Shown here piece after piece: positions 24,799 through 33,996 of a stretch of DNA of 64,000 nt. The notes under the pieces were generated by a model. That model saw only the letters and a program-made list of their open reading frames with translations. It was not told the DNA's origin and ran no database searches. This DNA is from Peptoniphilus pacaensis (GTDB lineage: Bacteria > Bacillota > Clostridia > Tissierellales > Peptoniphilaceae): positions 1,673,071 to 1,737,070 of the forward strand of contig NZ_FLQT01000003.1 of NCBI RefSeq assembly GCF_900088125.1, in the 5' to 3' direction. Within the stretch, counting starts at the first letter, position 1. Each line of letters starts with the position of its first letter. A program made the position numbers and the translations under genes.

Positions 24799-26120
24799 AA
24801 CATGTGTCCATCGTCACCCTGGGTTGTTCTAAAAACGACATCGACTCGGGCCAAATGCGGGGCGTCTTAGACGAATCCCGCTTTGCATTTACGGATCAGG
24901 TAGAGGAGGCCGAAGTCATCGTCGTCAACACCTGCGGTTTTATCGACGCGGCGAAAGAAGAGTCCATCGACACCATCTTGGACTTGGCTAAATTAAAAGA
25001 AATCGGCAAACTGGAGACCCTGCTCTTGGCAGGCTGTCTCGCCCAACGCTATCCGGAAGAATTACTGGAAGCCATACCCGAAGCCGACGGTATTTTGGGG
25101 CCGGGCCATATTCGCTCCATTAACGAAGCAATCGTGGAAGCGGAAAATCACGAAAAGCCCATTTACGCGTCTTCTTTAGAAAATAATTATCTGGAAGATG
25201 CCAGACGTGAAGAGGTTTCCGTCACCGAATACGTTAAAATTTCGGAAGGGTGCAACAATCGTTGCAGTTACTGTATTATTCCCTACCTAAAAGGCAATAA
25301 TCGCAGCAGATCCATGGAGCACATCGTCGATGAAATTCGCCACCTGGTAGAGAACGGCACCCGAGAAGTCATACTTATCGGGCAAAACACCACGGACTAC
25401 GGCATCGATTTATACGGCCGCTACGCCCTTGTCGATCTCTTAAAGGCTCTCAGATCCATCGACGAATTGCGCTGGGTGCGTATCCTTTACGCCTACCCGG
25501 ATCATTTCGACGACGCCTTAATCGAGGAAATGAAAGATAATCCGAAAATTCTTCCCTATATCGACATTCCCATTCAACACGTCGCCGATCCCGTCTTAAA
25601 GCGCATGAATCGAAAAACCGATCGCCGCGCCATCGAAAACTTGATCACGCGACTGCGAAGTGCCATGCCGGATATCGCCATTCGCTCCACCTTTTTGCTG
25701 GGCTTCCCCGGAGAAACCGACGAGGATTTTCAGGAAGTCCTGGATTTTCTGGAAGCATATCCTCTGGATCGAGCCGGCGCCTTTGCCTACTCCCGTGAAG
25801 AGGGCACGCCTGCCGCAACCATGGAAGATCAGGTGGATGATGCCGTAAAGGAACAGCGTGTCGACGCCTTTATGGCGTTGCAAATGGGTGTGTCGGAAGC
25901 TCTCATGGAAAAGCATGTGGGACGGGTCTTGGACGTCTTGATCACGGAGCTCACGGAAGAGGGTGCCTTGGGCCGCTCCTATTTAGATGCACCGGATATC
26001 GACGGCGAGATTGTGATTTATACAGACAAAAATTTATCCGTCGGCGATTTTATTAAAGTTGAAATTACTGAATCCACGGCTTATGATTTAGGTGGTGATT
26101 ACATTGAACATTGCAAATAA
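24795..26120 (+). CDS. rimO: ribosomal protein S12 methylthiotransferase RimO
   Basis: RimO is a radical-SAM enzyme that methylthiolates an aspartate of ribosomal protein S12. The 441-residue product has the UPF0004 N-terminal domain with its cluster cysteines (TLGCSKNDIDS, VVNTCGFIDAAKEES, AGCLAQRYPEEL), the radical-SAM motif EGCNNRCSYCIIPYLKG near 152 and a TRAM domain at about 375-441. The TLGCSKN start and GFIDAAKEES separate it from its paralogue MiaB, encoded at 45.2 kb. It overlaps ftsK by four bases and pgsA by 17. Confidence 0.95.
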   Translation: MKHVSIVTLGCSKNDIDSGQMRGVLDESRFAFTDQVEEAEVIVVNTCGFIDAAKEESIDTILDLAKLKEIGKLETLLLAGCLAQRYPEELLEAIPEADGILGPGHIRSINEAIVEAENHEKPIYASSLENNYLEDARREEVSVTEYVKISEGCNNRCSYCIIPYLKGNNRSRSMEHIVDEIRHLVENGTREVILIGQNTTDYGIDLYGRYALVDLLKALRSIDELRWVRILYAYPDHFDDALIEEMKDNPKILPYIDIPIQHVADPVLKRMNRKTDRRAIENLITRLRSAMPDIAIRSTFLLGFPGETDEDFQEVLDFLEAYPLDRAGAFAYSREEGTPAATMEDQVDDAVKEQRVDAFMALQMGVSEALMEKHVGRVLDVLITELTEEGALGRSYLDAPDIDGEIVIYTDKNLSVGDFIKVEITESTAYDLGGDYIEHCK

Positions 26121-26637
26121 ACTTACGATTATGCGCTTGATTTTGGTACCCGTCTTTGTCGTCTTATTCTTGATGAAGACCCCCGGTACCAGACTTGCCG
26201 CCTCTTTGGTTTTTTGTGTGGCCGCTTTTACCGACTTTCTCGACGGTCATTTGGCGAGAAAGTACCAATTGGTGACCACCTTCGGAAAATTTCTCGATCC
26301 CCTGGCCGATAAAGTCCTTACGATTTCGGCATTTATTATGCTCGTGGAAGAGGGAGTCATCCCGGCGTGGGGCGTTATTATTATCGTGGCACGTGAGCTG
26401 GCCATTACAGGCTTTCGAATTTTGGCGGCTTCGGACAATATAACCATTGCCGCAAGCCCCTTTGGAAAAATTAAAACCATTACGCAGCTTCTGTCCCTGA
26501 TCGCCTTGTTGTTTGCACCGCCCGTACCGCAATCTCTCGGCATCGTTCTTTTTTACATTGCCGTCGTGCTCACGGTTTTAAGCGGCGCGGATTACCTGAT
26601 TAAGAACAAGGGCGTCTTGGATTTGGAAAATATTTAG
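26104..26637 (+). CDS. pgsA: CDP-diacylglycerol-glycerol-3-phosphate 3-phosphatidyltransferase
   Basis: PgsA makes phosphatidylglycerol phosphate from CDP-diacylglycerol, the product of CdsA. The 177-residue membrane protein contains the complete CDP-alcohol phosphatidyltransferase signature, from DFLDGHLARKY through FGKFLDPLADK, with the catalytic aspartates. The start chosen is TTG 26104 (MNIANKLTIMR, the family's usual opening), 8 bases after AGGTGG; two in-frame GTG codons upstream lie in the ribosome site. It overlaps rimO. The rimO-pgsA-cinA-recA order is common in Firmicutes. Confidence 0.95.
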   Translation: MNIANKLTIMRLILVPVFVVLFLMKTPGTRLAASLVFCVAAFTDFLDGHLARKYQLVTTFGKFLDPLADKVLTISAFIMLVEEGVIPAWGVIIIVARELAITGFRILAASDNITIAASPFGKIKTITQLLSLIALLFAPPVPQSLGIVLFYIAVVLTVLSGADYLIKNKGVLDLENI

Positions 26638-26645
26638 GAGCGTCT

Positions 26646-27902
26646 ATGAAAGCTGAGATCATTACTGTAGGGACCGAAATTCTCATCGGATCCATATTAA
26701 ATACCAACGGGCCCTATTTATCCCGAAAGCTCACCGACGTGGGCTACGATGTCTTCTACCACGCTTCGGTAAGGGACAAGTACGAAGCCATTCGGGATGC
26801 CATAGACATCGCCCTGACCCGCTCCGACGTTATTTTTCTCTGCGGCGGTTTAGGACCCACTCAGGACGATATGACGAAGCAGGCCTTGGCCCATGCCCTG
26901 GACTTGGAGCTTATTTTCGATGAAGAACAGTGGGATTACATTCGCAATGTATCCATGAGTTTTTCAAAAAACATTACGGAAAACAACAAGCGGCAGGCGG
27001 AATTTCCCGAAGGCGCCGTGGTCATTCCCAATGCAAAGGGAACGGCGCCGGGCTGTATGCTGAACTACGAGGGCAAGCAATTCTTCATGCTGCCGGGGCC
27101 GCCTCGGGAATTTGAACCCATGGCGGACGATATTGTGGCTAATTACCTGAAGCCCGTTCACGGAAAAAACTTCATCACTTCGCTGCGCCTGGTGAATATC
27201 GGCGAATCGAAGTGTGAATCCATGTTCAGAGCAGCGCAAATCGAAACGGAGCGTGTGGAGATCAACACCTTTGCCAAGAGCGGCGAAGTTGAAATCAAGG
27301 TCATTGCCCACGCCGAAGACGAGGCGGAGGCTGCAGAAATCGAAAAGGAACACACCGAGGCTATTCGCGCCCTACGGGAGCTCTTTGCCGAGTTCATCTA
27401 TGGCGACGGCGAGAAAGACGTCTTCGAAACATTGGTGGATTGCCTCACGCGTGAGAAGATGACCATCAGCTTCGCCGAGTCGGTGACCGGGGGACAGATG
27501 GCCCATATGATCACGTCGGTAGCGGGGGCGAGCAATGTGCTCCACGAAAGCTATATCACTTATAGCGATGCGGTGAAGGAAAAGCTATTGGCCGTGAGTC
27601 CGGAAACCATTGCAAAAGATACCGTCGTATCGGAAGCCGTGGCCACTGAAATGAGCCGCGGTCTTTACGAAAAAACGAAAAGCCGTTACTGTATCGCCAC
27701 CACCGGTGAAGCGGGGCCCGAATCGGCCACGAGAAAAGAAGTCGGCACGGTGATCTATTCCATACGAAAAGACGGAGAAGAAGTGTTGCGGGAAAGCCGA
27801 ATGTTCAAAGGAGATCGAACCACCGTTCAATATCGCAGTTCGAAATACATTTTGGCGCGGATTTTATTACATGAGTTAGGAGAGGGACATGGACGAAAGT
27901 AG
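26646..27902 (+). CDS. cinA: CinA-family nicotinamide-nucleotide amidase / competence-damage protein
   Basis: CinA proteins combine an N-terminal molybdopterin-binding-like (COG1058, ADP-ribose pyrophosphatase-type) domain with a C-terminal NMN deamidase that recycles pyridine nucleotide. The 418-residue product has [18 protein letters not shown] at the N-terminus and [12 protein letters not shown] near 67. The amidase part starts near 255 with [18 protein letters not shown] and includes [10 protein letters not shown]. It precedes recA, as in streptococci and bacilli where the pair is co-transcribed; the two genes overlap by 14 bases. Confidence 0.94.
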   Translation: MKAEIITVGTEILIGSILNTNGPYLSRKLTDVGYDVFYHASVRDKYEAIRDAIDIALTRSDVIFLCGGLGPTQDDMTKQALAHALDLELIFDEEQWDYIRNVSMSFSKNITENNKRQAEFPEGAVVIPNAKGTAPGCMLNYEGKQFFMLPGPPREFEPMADDIVANYLKPVHGKNFITSLRLVNIGESKCESMFRAAQIETERVEINTFAKSGEVEIKVIAHAEDEAEAAEIEKEHTEAIRALRELFAEFIYGDGEKDVFETLVDCLTREKMTISFAESVTGGQMAHMITSVAGASNVLHESYITYSDAVKEKLLAVSPETIAKDTVVSEAVATEMSRGLYEKTKSRYCIATTGEAGPESATRKEVGTVIYSIRKDGEEVLRESRMFKGDRTTVQYRSSKYILARILLHELGEGHGRK

Positions 27903-28920
27903 AAAAAGAGCTTTAGACGATGCCATCGCTAAAATCGAAAAGGAATACGGCAAAGGCGCCATTATGCGTCTCGGCGAAAACGCCAATTTAAATATCGAAT
28001 CGATTCCCACAGGCTCCTTAAGTTTGGACGTGGCGCTGGGGATCGGTGGCATTCCCAGGGGACGGATCATTGAAATTTACGGTCCCGAATCTTCCGGGAA
28101 GACGACGCTTGCCCTACACATGATTGCCGAAGCACAAAAGCTCGGCGGCACGGCGGCCTTTATCGACGCGGAACACGCTTTGGATCCTCAGTACAGCAAA
28201 AACTTGGGCGTGGACACGGAAAATTTAATCATCTCTCAACCGGATACGGGAGAACAGGCCCTTGAAATCACGGAAAGCCTGGTTCGCAGCAACGCCGTGG
28301 ATTTAATCGTCGTGGACTCTGTGGCGGCACTGGTTCCGAAAGCGGAAATCGAAGGGGAAATGGGCGACAGCCATATGGGTCTTCAGGCCCGTCTCATGAG
28401 CCAAGGCTTGAGAAAGCTTACCGGCGCCATCAGCAAATCCAAGGCCTCCGTCATTTTCATAAATCAACTGCGTGAAAAAATCGGCGTCATGTTCGGCAAT
28501 CCGGAAACCACCACCGGCGGCCGCGCCCTTAAATTCTTTACCTCCGTGCGCATGGACATTCGCCGCATCGACAGCTTAAAGAAGGGCGACGAAATTATCG
28601 GCAACCGCGTACGCGTGAAAGTCGTTAAGAACAAAGTGGCGCCGCCCTTCAAGAAAGCCGAATTCGATATTATGTACGGCACGGGTATTTCAAAGGTAGG
28701 CTCCGTCTTGGATGCCGCCGTGGAAGCGGGCATTATTGAAAAATCCGGCTCCTGGTTCAGCTACGGCGATGCAAAACTCGGTCAAGGACGTGAAAATTCC
28801 AAGGCCTATTTGCTGGAAAATCCCGATTTATTAAAGGACATCGACGAAAAAGTGCGCATCCACTACCACATGGGCGAGCACAAGGAAAGCAGCGAAGGCG
28901 TGCCCTCCGAGGAGGAATAA
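27889..28920 (+). CDS. recA: recombinase RecA
   Basis: RecA forms filaments on single-stranded DNA, promotes strand exchange and activates LexA self-cleavage. The 343-residue product has Walker [10 protein letters not shown] near 66, Walker [12 protein letters not shown] near 140, the DNA-binding loops and [26 protein letters not shown] precedes the ATG, which lies within the end of cinA. I saw no LexA operator immediately upstream, so SOS induction, if any, would come from a promoter further up. It is followed by a ribosome site and the SbcD-like gene. Confidence 0.99.
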   Translation: MDESRKRALDDAIAKIEKEYGKGAIMRLGENANLNIESIPTGSLSLDVALGIGGIPRGRIIEIYGPESSGKTTLALHMIAEAQKLGGTAAFIDAEHALDPQYSKNLGVDTENLIISQPDTGEQALEITESLVRSNAVDLIVVDSVAALVPKAEIEGEMGDSHMGLQARLMSQGLRKLTGAISKSKASVIFINQLREKIGVMFGNPETTTGGRALKFFTSVRMDIRRIDSLKKGDEIIGNRVRVKVVKNKVAPPFKKAEFDIMYGTGISKVGSVLDAAVEAGIIEKSGSWFSYGDAKLGQGRENSKAYLLENPDLLKDIDEKVRIHYHMGEHKESSEGVPSEEE

Positions 28921-28923
28921 AAT

Positions 28924-29904
28924 TTGAAATTCCTGTACTTCACAGATAGTCACATTCGAGGAACGAATCCGAAATCCAGAACGGATTCGTTTTTCCATAC
29001 GGTCAAAATTAAATTACAGGAGATTCAATCCATCGCTGCCGAAGAAAAAGTCCACGCCATTTTACATGGCGGCGATCTTTTCGATCGACCCGACGTATCG
29101 ATTTCGGTTATGAACGAAATCATTCCGATTTTAAAATCTTTCACGGCGCCGATTTATGCCATTAGCGGCAATCACGATATTTACGGGCACAATCCCATCA
29201 CCCTGCCCAGGACCATGATGGGCCTTTTGGATACCTTGGGGATTATTCACCTGATCAACAATCAGCGCTTTCTTTTAAAGGACGAAGAGACCGTGGTTCA
29301 ATTAAGCGGTTCTCCCTATATTTACGGGATCGACAGGGAGGAGAATCGCGCCCTCTATATCGTCGAGGAGCGAGACCCTTTGGCGGATTACGCCATTCAT
29401 TTGGTCCACGGCTTCCTGATGACCGGCGATGTAAAGGCCATATTTGCAAACACTCTGATCGACGATATTTTAGACACCAAGGCGGATCTGACTCTGTCCG
29501 GCCATTTACACGACGGTTTCCCGACGACAGAGGTAGAGGGAAAGGTCTTCGCCAATCCCGGCGCCGTTGTTCGAATTTCAAATTCCATGACGGAGCTTAA
29601 GCGGCGCCCGAAAGTTTTACTTATCGACGTGAAGAAAAACAGTGCCACCATTACGGAGCGTTATTTAAAATCCGCACGACCAGGATCGGAAATTTTAGAC
29701 CGAACGGAAATCGAGATGCACAAATTTAAGCGCAGGGAGTTGGCCGAGTTTAAGGAATCCATCGATCGCACGGGAAATTACGACCGCATTAATTTCTTTG
29801 ACCTGCTCGCCGATATTTCCGCCAACGAAAAACTGGATCCGGCCATCAAAGAAGAAGCCATGGCACGCATCGCCCAAGTACAGGAGAGGAGGAGCGGCAT
29901 TTGA
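28924..29904 (+). CDS. SbcD/Mre11-like metallophosphoesterase (nuclease)
   Basis: The 326-residue product is a calcineurin-like phosphoesterase with all five motifs of Mre11/SbcD nucleases: FTDSHIRG (D8, H10), GGDLFDRP (D51), SGNHD (82-85), LVHG (H162) and GHLHDG (193-196). SbcD forms a complex with the SbcC/Rad50 ATPase and processes DNA ends and hairpins. Here the ATPase parts follow at once, overlapping by four bases, so a joint nuclease complex is very likely. TTG start with GAGGAGGAAT upstream, three bases after recA. It is shorter than E. coli SbcD (400). Confidence 0.88.
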   Translation: MKFLYFTDSHIRGTNPKSRTDSFFHTVKIKLQEIQSIAAEEKVHAILHGGDLFDRPDVSISVMNEIIPILKSFTAPIYAISGNHDIYGHNPITLPRTMMGLLDTLGIIHLINNQRFLLKDEETVVQLSGSPYIYGIDREENRALYIVEERDPLADYAIHLVHGFLMTGDVKAIFANTLIDDILDTKADLTLSGHLHDGFPTTEVEGKVFANPGAVVRISNSMTELKRRPKVLLIDVKKNSATITERYLKSARPGSEILDRTEIEMHKFKRRELAEFKESIDRTGNYDRINFFDLLADISANEKLDPAIKEEAMARIAQVQERRSGI

Positions 29905-31340
29905 ATTTTATCGAAAAAATTATTCTCGTCAATTTTCAATCCCATGTCTACTCCGAACTTTGCCTCTCCCGCGGCGTCAACGTCATCGTAGGCCCTTCCG
30001 ACAGCGGCAAGACAGCCATTATGCGCGCCCTGCGCTGGAATATGTTTAACGATCCTTCCGGCGTGGAATTCGTTCGGGAAGGGGAGTCGGAGGTATCGGT
30101 CACCGTACGCTTTCAAAACAACGTAGAGGTGGAGCGGCGTCGCAGCCGTTCGAAGAATCAATATATTTTGCGTCGCCCGGACGAAAAGGAGCTCGTTTTC
30201 GAAGGCTTCGGAAAGAATGTGCCGGCAGAAATCGAAGAGGCCACCGGCATCAAAAAAATCATGCTGGACGACAAGAAGTCCTTGCCTTTAAACTTTGCCG
30301 ACCAACTGGACGGTCCCTTTCTGCTTCAGGAAACCGACGCCTATAAGGCCCAGGCCATCGGCCGCATGGTGGGCGTCGATCTTTTAGACGAGACCATGCG
30401 CGATACCTTGCGGGATAAAAAACAGATCTCTATTCACCGGGAATTGATGGAAAAAGATCTCGAGGAAACGGAAGAGTCCCTGAAGGCTTTTTCCGACTTA
30501 GATGATCAAATTGTTTTACGTGAAAAAATTAAGAACATCCTGTCCTCTGTATCGGATCTAAAGGAAAAAACGGAGACGGCCAAAACTTGCGCCGAAGCAC
30601 TGAAGGAAATTAAAAAAGAACGCGTCCTAACCAATGACCTGTTATCTCGCTACGCCGTATTGGATCTACTTCAAGACAAGCTGGTGCACTTGCGGCGAAA
30701 TGTCGATGATTATCGAAGTGAACGTCTGCTTTTCGATCTGTTTATGCAAAATCAGCAGGCGCGAAAAGAGACGAAATACCAACTCTCTCTCTACGAAAAT
30801 GTCGATCTCCTGGAAACAAATCTGACGCAATTGTCGGCAGTCAAGGCTACATACGACGGTATCTTGCCCGAATTTAATCGCATGAAATCCATTTGTGAGG
30901 CAGAGAAAGCTAATGAAGTCATGTTGCAGGAAACGAAAGGTGTTTTTGACGTGGAGGCCATGGATCTCCGGAAGAAATACGCCGCTTTTTGCGATTACAG
31001 CCGTACTCTGGAAGCCTTCAAAGAACTAAAGCTTCGAATGGAGAAGGGGAAACTGTTTCTCTCTCGATTCGATCAACTGGATCGGTTGGCCGAACTAAAC
31101 GCTGAAATTAGTGAAATAATGGTGAAAGAGCGTTCCGTTGAAGCATTAAAAAACGACCAAAGACGTTTAAGGGATGAGAAAAATAAAAAGGCTGTCGAAT
31201 TGAAAAAGTTGATCGAGGGCGACCGACAGGCAATGAATGCTTACCTGGAATGTCTCTCCCACGCCGGCACTTGCCCCTTGTGCAAGCAGACCATCGACTA
31301 CGAGGCGCTTCACGCCATTAAGCACAGTTTGGAGGATTAG
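29901..31340 (+). CDS. SbcC/Rad50-like ATPase, N-terminal part with zinc hook
   Basis: The 479-residue product starts like Rad50/SbcC/RecF proteins (IEKIILVNFQSHVYSEL) and has Walker A GPSDSGKT at 31-38 and an arginine-rich strand near 85. A Q-loop-like DQLDGPFLLQETDA lies near 140. From about 180 it is heptad-rich coiled coil. At the very end is CPLC (C458, C461), placed as in the zinc hook at the tip of the Rad50 coil, then 18 residues and a stop. No signature, Walker B or His loop is present; these are in the third gene downstream. It is thus half of a composite ATPase. Confidence 0.85.
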   Translation: MNFIEKIILVNFQSHVYSELCLSRGVNVIVGPSDSGKTAIMRALRWNMFNDPSGVEFVREGESEVSVTVRFQNNVEVERRRSRSKNQYILRRPDEKELVFEGFGKNVPAEIEEATGIKKIMLDDKKSLPLNFADQLDGPFLLQETDAYKAQAIGRMVGVDLLDETMRDTLRDKKQISIHRELMEKDLEETEESLKAFSDLDDQIVLREKIKNILSSVSDLKEKTETAKTCAEALKEIKKERVLTNDLLSRYAVLDLLQDKLVHLRRNVDDYRSERLLFDLFMQNQQARKETKYQLSLYENVDLLETNLTQLSAVKATYDGILPEFNRMKSICEAEKANEVMLQETKGVFDVEAMDLRKKYAAFCDYSRTLEAFKELKLRMEKGKLFLSRFDQLDRLAELNAEISEIMVKERSVEALKNDQRRLRDEKNKKAVELKKLIEGDRQAMNAYLECLSHAGTCPLCKQTIDYEALHAIKHSLED

Positions 31341-31580
31341 ATGAACTTAGAACAACGGATCAGCGATCTGAATCAACGCTATGAGCAGGCTAAGGACACA
31401 AGAAAGCGCGCCGAATGGCGTATGGAAGAGCTGGAAAGGGAGGAGAAGGAGCTAAACGCGAAAATCAAAGCCTTGGGCTTTGACCCCGACACCTTGGAAG
31501 AAGAGATCGAGCGGATGGAAGGGGAGATCATTCGCCTGTTAGATGAAGCGGAAAAACTCCTTCCCGAGGATCGGTCATGA
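31341..31580 (+). CDS. 79-residue coiled-coil protein of the split SbcC-like set
   Basis: The short product (MNLEQRISDLNQRYEQAKD...) is nearly all predicted coiled coil, rich in Glu, Lys and Arg, with one small break at GFDPDT (residues 46-51). I do not know it as a named family. It begins directly after the TAG of the zinc-hook gene and in the same frame, but has its own GGAGG 5 bases before the ATG, so it looks like an independent gene. It overlaps the next gene as ATGA. By position it corresponds to the returning coil strand after the hook of a one-piece SbcC. Confidence 0.75.
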   Translation: MNLEQRISDLNQRYEQAKDTRKRAEWRMEELEREEKELNAKIKALGFDPDTLEEEIERMEGEIIRLLDEAEKLLPEDRS

Positions 31581-32263
31581 CCTACGACGATGTTTGCCGG
31601 CGTTTCGATGATTTTTCAAAGGAAGTTAACCGACGGGAGGGCATACGAGACTCGATTGAGGAGCAGATTGAAAAAAAGAAGAGCGAGATAGAAGCAGTGG
31701 AAGAGGAGGAGAAGAAGCTAAACGGCGTGGTTTTTCTCCTGCAAAAGGCGGCGGATTTTTCGAGAAATCAGGCGACTCACCAGATCGAAGACATCGTCAC
31801 TCAATCCATCGCCTATATTATGCAAAACAGCTCGAAATTTATCGTGGACCTTTCCGAAAAGCGCGGCCTGCCCATTGCGGAATTTTTCGTCGAATCCGAT
31901 TACGGCGACTACAAAGTCAAGACGAAGCCGGAATTAAGTCGAGGCGGCGGCGTGGTAGATATCGTCAGCCTCGCCCTTCGCATTGCATTTTTGGAAAATC
32001 ATCGGCCGAAAATGGACGGCCCTCTTTTTCTCGACGAGCCTGGCAAACACATTAGCGACGATTACATTTTTAACATGGGCGAATTTTTAAAGGAATGTTC
32101 CCGCCTTTTTTCCAGGCAGATCATCATGGTCACGCACAACGATTACCTGACCAATATTTGCGACAAAGCCTTTCGCGTAGACATACGAAACGGCACCAGC
32201 GAGGTAACTGAAGTAATCGACGATGCTGAGGAAAATGAAATAGTAAATGGACCGCTTGCGTAA
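31577..32263 (+). CDS. SbcC/Rad50-like ATPase, C-terminal part
   Basis: The 228-residue product has about 60 residues of coiled coil, then the second half of an ABC-type ATPase head: the signature LSRGGGVVDIVSLALRIAF (120-138; SRGGG replaces the usual SGGE), Walker B PLFLDEP with the catalytic D153/E154, and the His loop VTHND (H187). There is no Walker A. Together with the gene at 29.9 kb it makes one complete head. GAGGA lies 6 bases before the ATG. A terminator overlaps the last codons, ending the ftsK-to-here unit. Confidence 0.85.
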   Translation: MTYDDVCRRFDDFSKEVNRREGIRDSIEEQIEKKKSEIEAVEEEEKKLNGVVFLLQKAADFSRNQATHQIEDIVTQSIAYIMQNSSKFIVDLSEKRGLPIAEFFVESDYGDYKVKTKPELSRGGGVVDIVSLALRIAFLENHRPKMDGPLFLDEPGKHISDDYIFNMGEFLKECSRLFSRQIIMVTHNDYLTNICDKAFRVDIRNGTSEVTEVIDDAEENEIVNGPLA

Positions 32264-32274
32264 GCGGTCTTTTT
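32250..32274 (+). terminator. intrinsic terminator overlapping the end of the SbcC-like C-part gene
   Basis: GACCGCTT (32250-32257) pairs with AAGCGGTC (32262-32269), loop GCGT, followed by five T residues. The stop codon of the upstream gene lies within the loop and 3' arm. Confidence 0.85.
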
Positions 32275-32324
32275 GTCGCAAATTTTATTAATAGGGTAAA
32301 TCATCAAACAAAAGTTTCGAACTA

Positions 32325-32333
32325 TGATATAAT
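32325..32333 (+). promoter_or_regulatory. rny promoter, extended -10
   Basis: TGATATAAT (TG plus a perfect TATAAT at 32328-32333) lies 55 bases before the rny start, after the preceding terminator. No clear -35 is seen at 17 bp. Confidence 0.7.
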
Positions 32334-32388
32334 AAACAAGTGGTTTATACCATTTGAATCATGAAAACTAAATAAGGAGGTGTTCCAT

Positions 32389-33933
32389 ATGCCCGCATAC
32401 TTGGTACCTTTTCTAGGGGCATTGGTAATTGGAATCCTCGGAGTAGCTATTGGTTATTTTGTACGTAAGTCATTGGCTGAAGGAAAAATCAACCGTGCAG
32501 AAGAATTAGCCAAGAATATCATTATTGATGCGGAACGTGAAGCCGAAAACAATAAACGCGATATTTTATTCCAAGCGAAAGAGGAAATTCACAAGCTTCG
32601 GGATACGGTCCAACAGGAAAGCGATGCTCGGAAAAACGAACTTCAACGCTACGAAGATCGTTTGAATTCGAAGGAAGATTTGCTGCAATCGAAAAGTGCG
32701 ACCTTGGAAAAAAAGGAAAGCCAAATTTTCGATCAACAAAATCGCATTCAAGAAAAAGAAGACCTGATCGACGAATTGGTGGAAAAGAAATCCGAAGAAA
32801 TTCAACGGATCTCCGGCCTATCTAAAGAAGAAGCAAAGCAGATTCTGCTCAACGAATTGGAAAATGAGTTGACTCAGGAATCGGCTGTGAAAATCAGAGA
32901 ATACGAACGCCACATTAAGGATGAGAGCAAAAAGATCGCCCAAGACGTCATCGTCCATGCCATTCAACGGATTGCAGCCGACGAAGTGGCCGAGACGACG
33001 GTATCCGTGGTCAATCTTCCCAACGATGAAATGAAGGGACGCATTATCGGCAGAGAGGGACGAAACATTCGCGCCATCGAAGCCTTGACTGGCGTCGACT
33101 TGATTATCGACGATACGCCGGAAGCGGTAGTCGTTTCATCCTTTAATCCCATTCGCCGGGAAATTGCCCGCGTCGCTTTGGAAAAATTGGTCCTTGACGG
33201 ACGGATCCACCCGACTCGTATCGAAGATACGGTGGAAAAGGCGAGACAGGAAGTGGATGAGATCATCAAAGAAAGCGGCGAAGAAGCTGCCTTTGAAGCC
33301 GGCGTTCACGGCCTTCACCCGGAATTGGTGAAGTATTTAGGTCGACTGAAATTCCGTACCAGCTTTGGACAAAACTGTCTGCGTCACTCCGTGGAAGTGT
33401 CGAAAATCGCCGGCTATTTAGCTGAAGAGATCGGCATCGATTCGAAATTGGCTAGACGCGCCGGTCTGCTCCACGACTTGGGCAAATCCATCGACCACGA
33501 AGTGGAAGGACCCCACGTGGAATTAGGTGTGGAACTTGCAAGGCGTTACAAGGAGCCTGAAGCCGTCATTAACGGCATCGAGGCACACCACGGCGATGTG
33601 GAATTCGACTCGTTGGAATCCGTCTTAGTACAGGCGGCCGACGCCATCAGTGCGGCTCGACCCGGTGCACGACGTGAAACCATCGAAAACTACATTAAGC
33701 GACTGGAACAATTGGAAGAAATCGCCACCGGTTTCGACGGCATTGAAAAATCCTATGCCGTTCAAGCCGGCCGCGAACTGCGCATCATCGTGAAGCCCAA
33801 GGAAATCGACGAGGCACACATGGTGACTACGGCTCGAAATATAGCCAACGAAATCGAAGCGCAGCTGGATTTCCCCGGACAGATCAAAGTCAATGTGATC
33901 CGCGAAACCCGCGCCGTCGAATATGCAAAATAA
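32389..33933 (+). CDS. rny: ribonuclease Y
   Basis: RNase Y is the membrane-anchored endoribonuclease that starts mRNA decay in many Gram-positives. The 514-residue product has an N-terminal membrane helix ([18 protein letters not shown]), a long coiled coil (about 30-195), a KH domain with [15 protein letters not shown] near 216 and an HD domain with [12 protein letters not shown] near 361. AAGGAGGTG is 6 bases before the ATG; a GTG three codons earlier lies in the ribosome site. recA and rny are neighbours in many clostridia; here the SbcCD-like genes lie between them. Confidence 0.97.
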   Translation: MPAYLVPFLGALVIGILGVAIGYFVRKSLAEGKINRAEELAKNIIIDAEREAENNKRDILFQAKEEIHKLRDTVQQESDARKNELQRYEDRLNSKEDLLQSKSATLEKKESQIFDQQNRIQEKEDLIDELVEKKSEEIQRISGLSKEEAKQILLNELENELTQESAVKIREYERHIKDESKKIAQDVIVHAIQRIAADEVAETTVSVVNLPNDEMKGRIIGREGRNIRAIEALTGVDLIIDDTPEAVVVSSFNPIRREIARVALEKLVLDGRIHPTRIEDTVEKARQEVDEIIKESGEEAAFEAGVHGLHPELVKYLGRLKFRTSFGQNCLRHSVEVSKIAGYLAEEIGIDSKLARRAGLLHDLGKSIDHEVEGPHVELGVELARRYKEPEAVINGIEAHHGDVEFDSLESVLVQAADAISAARPGARRETIENYIKRLEQLEEIATGFDGIEKSYAVQAGRELRIIVKPKEIDEAHMVTTARNIANEIEAQLDFPGQIKVNVIRETRAVEYAK

Positions 33934-33960
33934 AAAAACCTGCCTACGGGCGGGTTTTTT
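33932..33960 (+). terminator. intrinsic terminator after rny
   Basis: A-run, then CCTGCC (33939-33944) pairs with GGGCGG (33949-33954), with a 4-base loop, then six T residues. The A- and T-runs can also pair, so it may work in both directions. Confidence 0.85.
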
Positions 33961-33971
33961 ATTGCTTTCTT

Positions 33972-33980
33972 TGCTATGAT
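33972..33980 (+). promoter_or_regulatory. possible promoter of the tyrosine recombinase gene
   Basis: TGCTATGAT is an extended -10 (TG-n-TATGAT) 17 bases before the ATG, directly behind the rny terminator. A -35 would fall inside the terminator T-run and is not recognisable. Confidence 0.4.
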
Positions 33981-33996
33981 AGTTAGGAGGTGAAAC

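Noticed and set aside
31338-31343. Nonsense mutation or sequencing error breaking one sbcC gene
   Set aside because: A well-spaced GGAGG precedes the new ATG, and the next junction is a separate ATGA overlap in another frame; two independent errors with correct start signals are unlikely.
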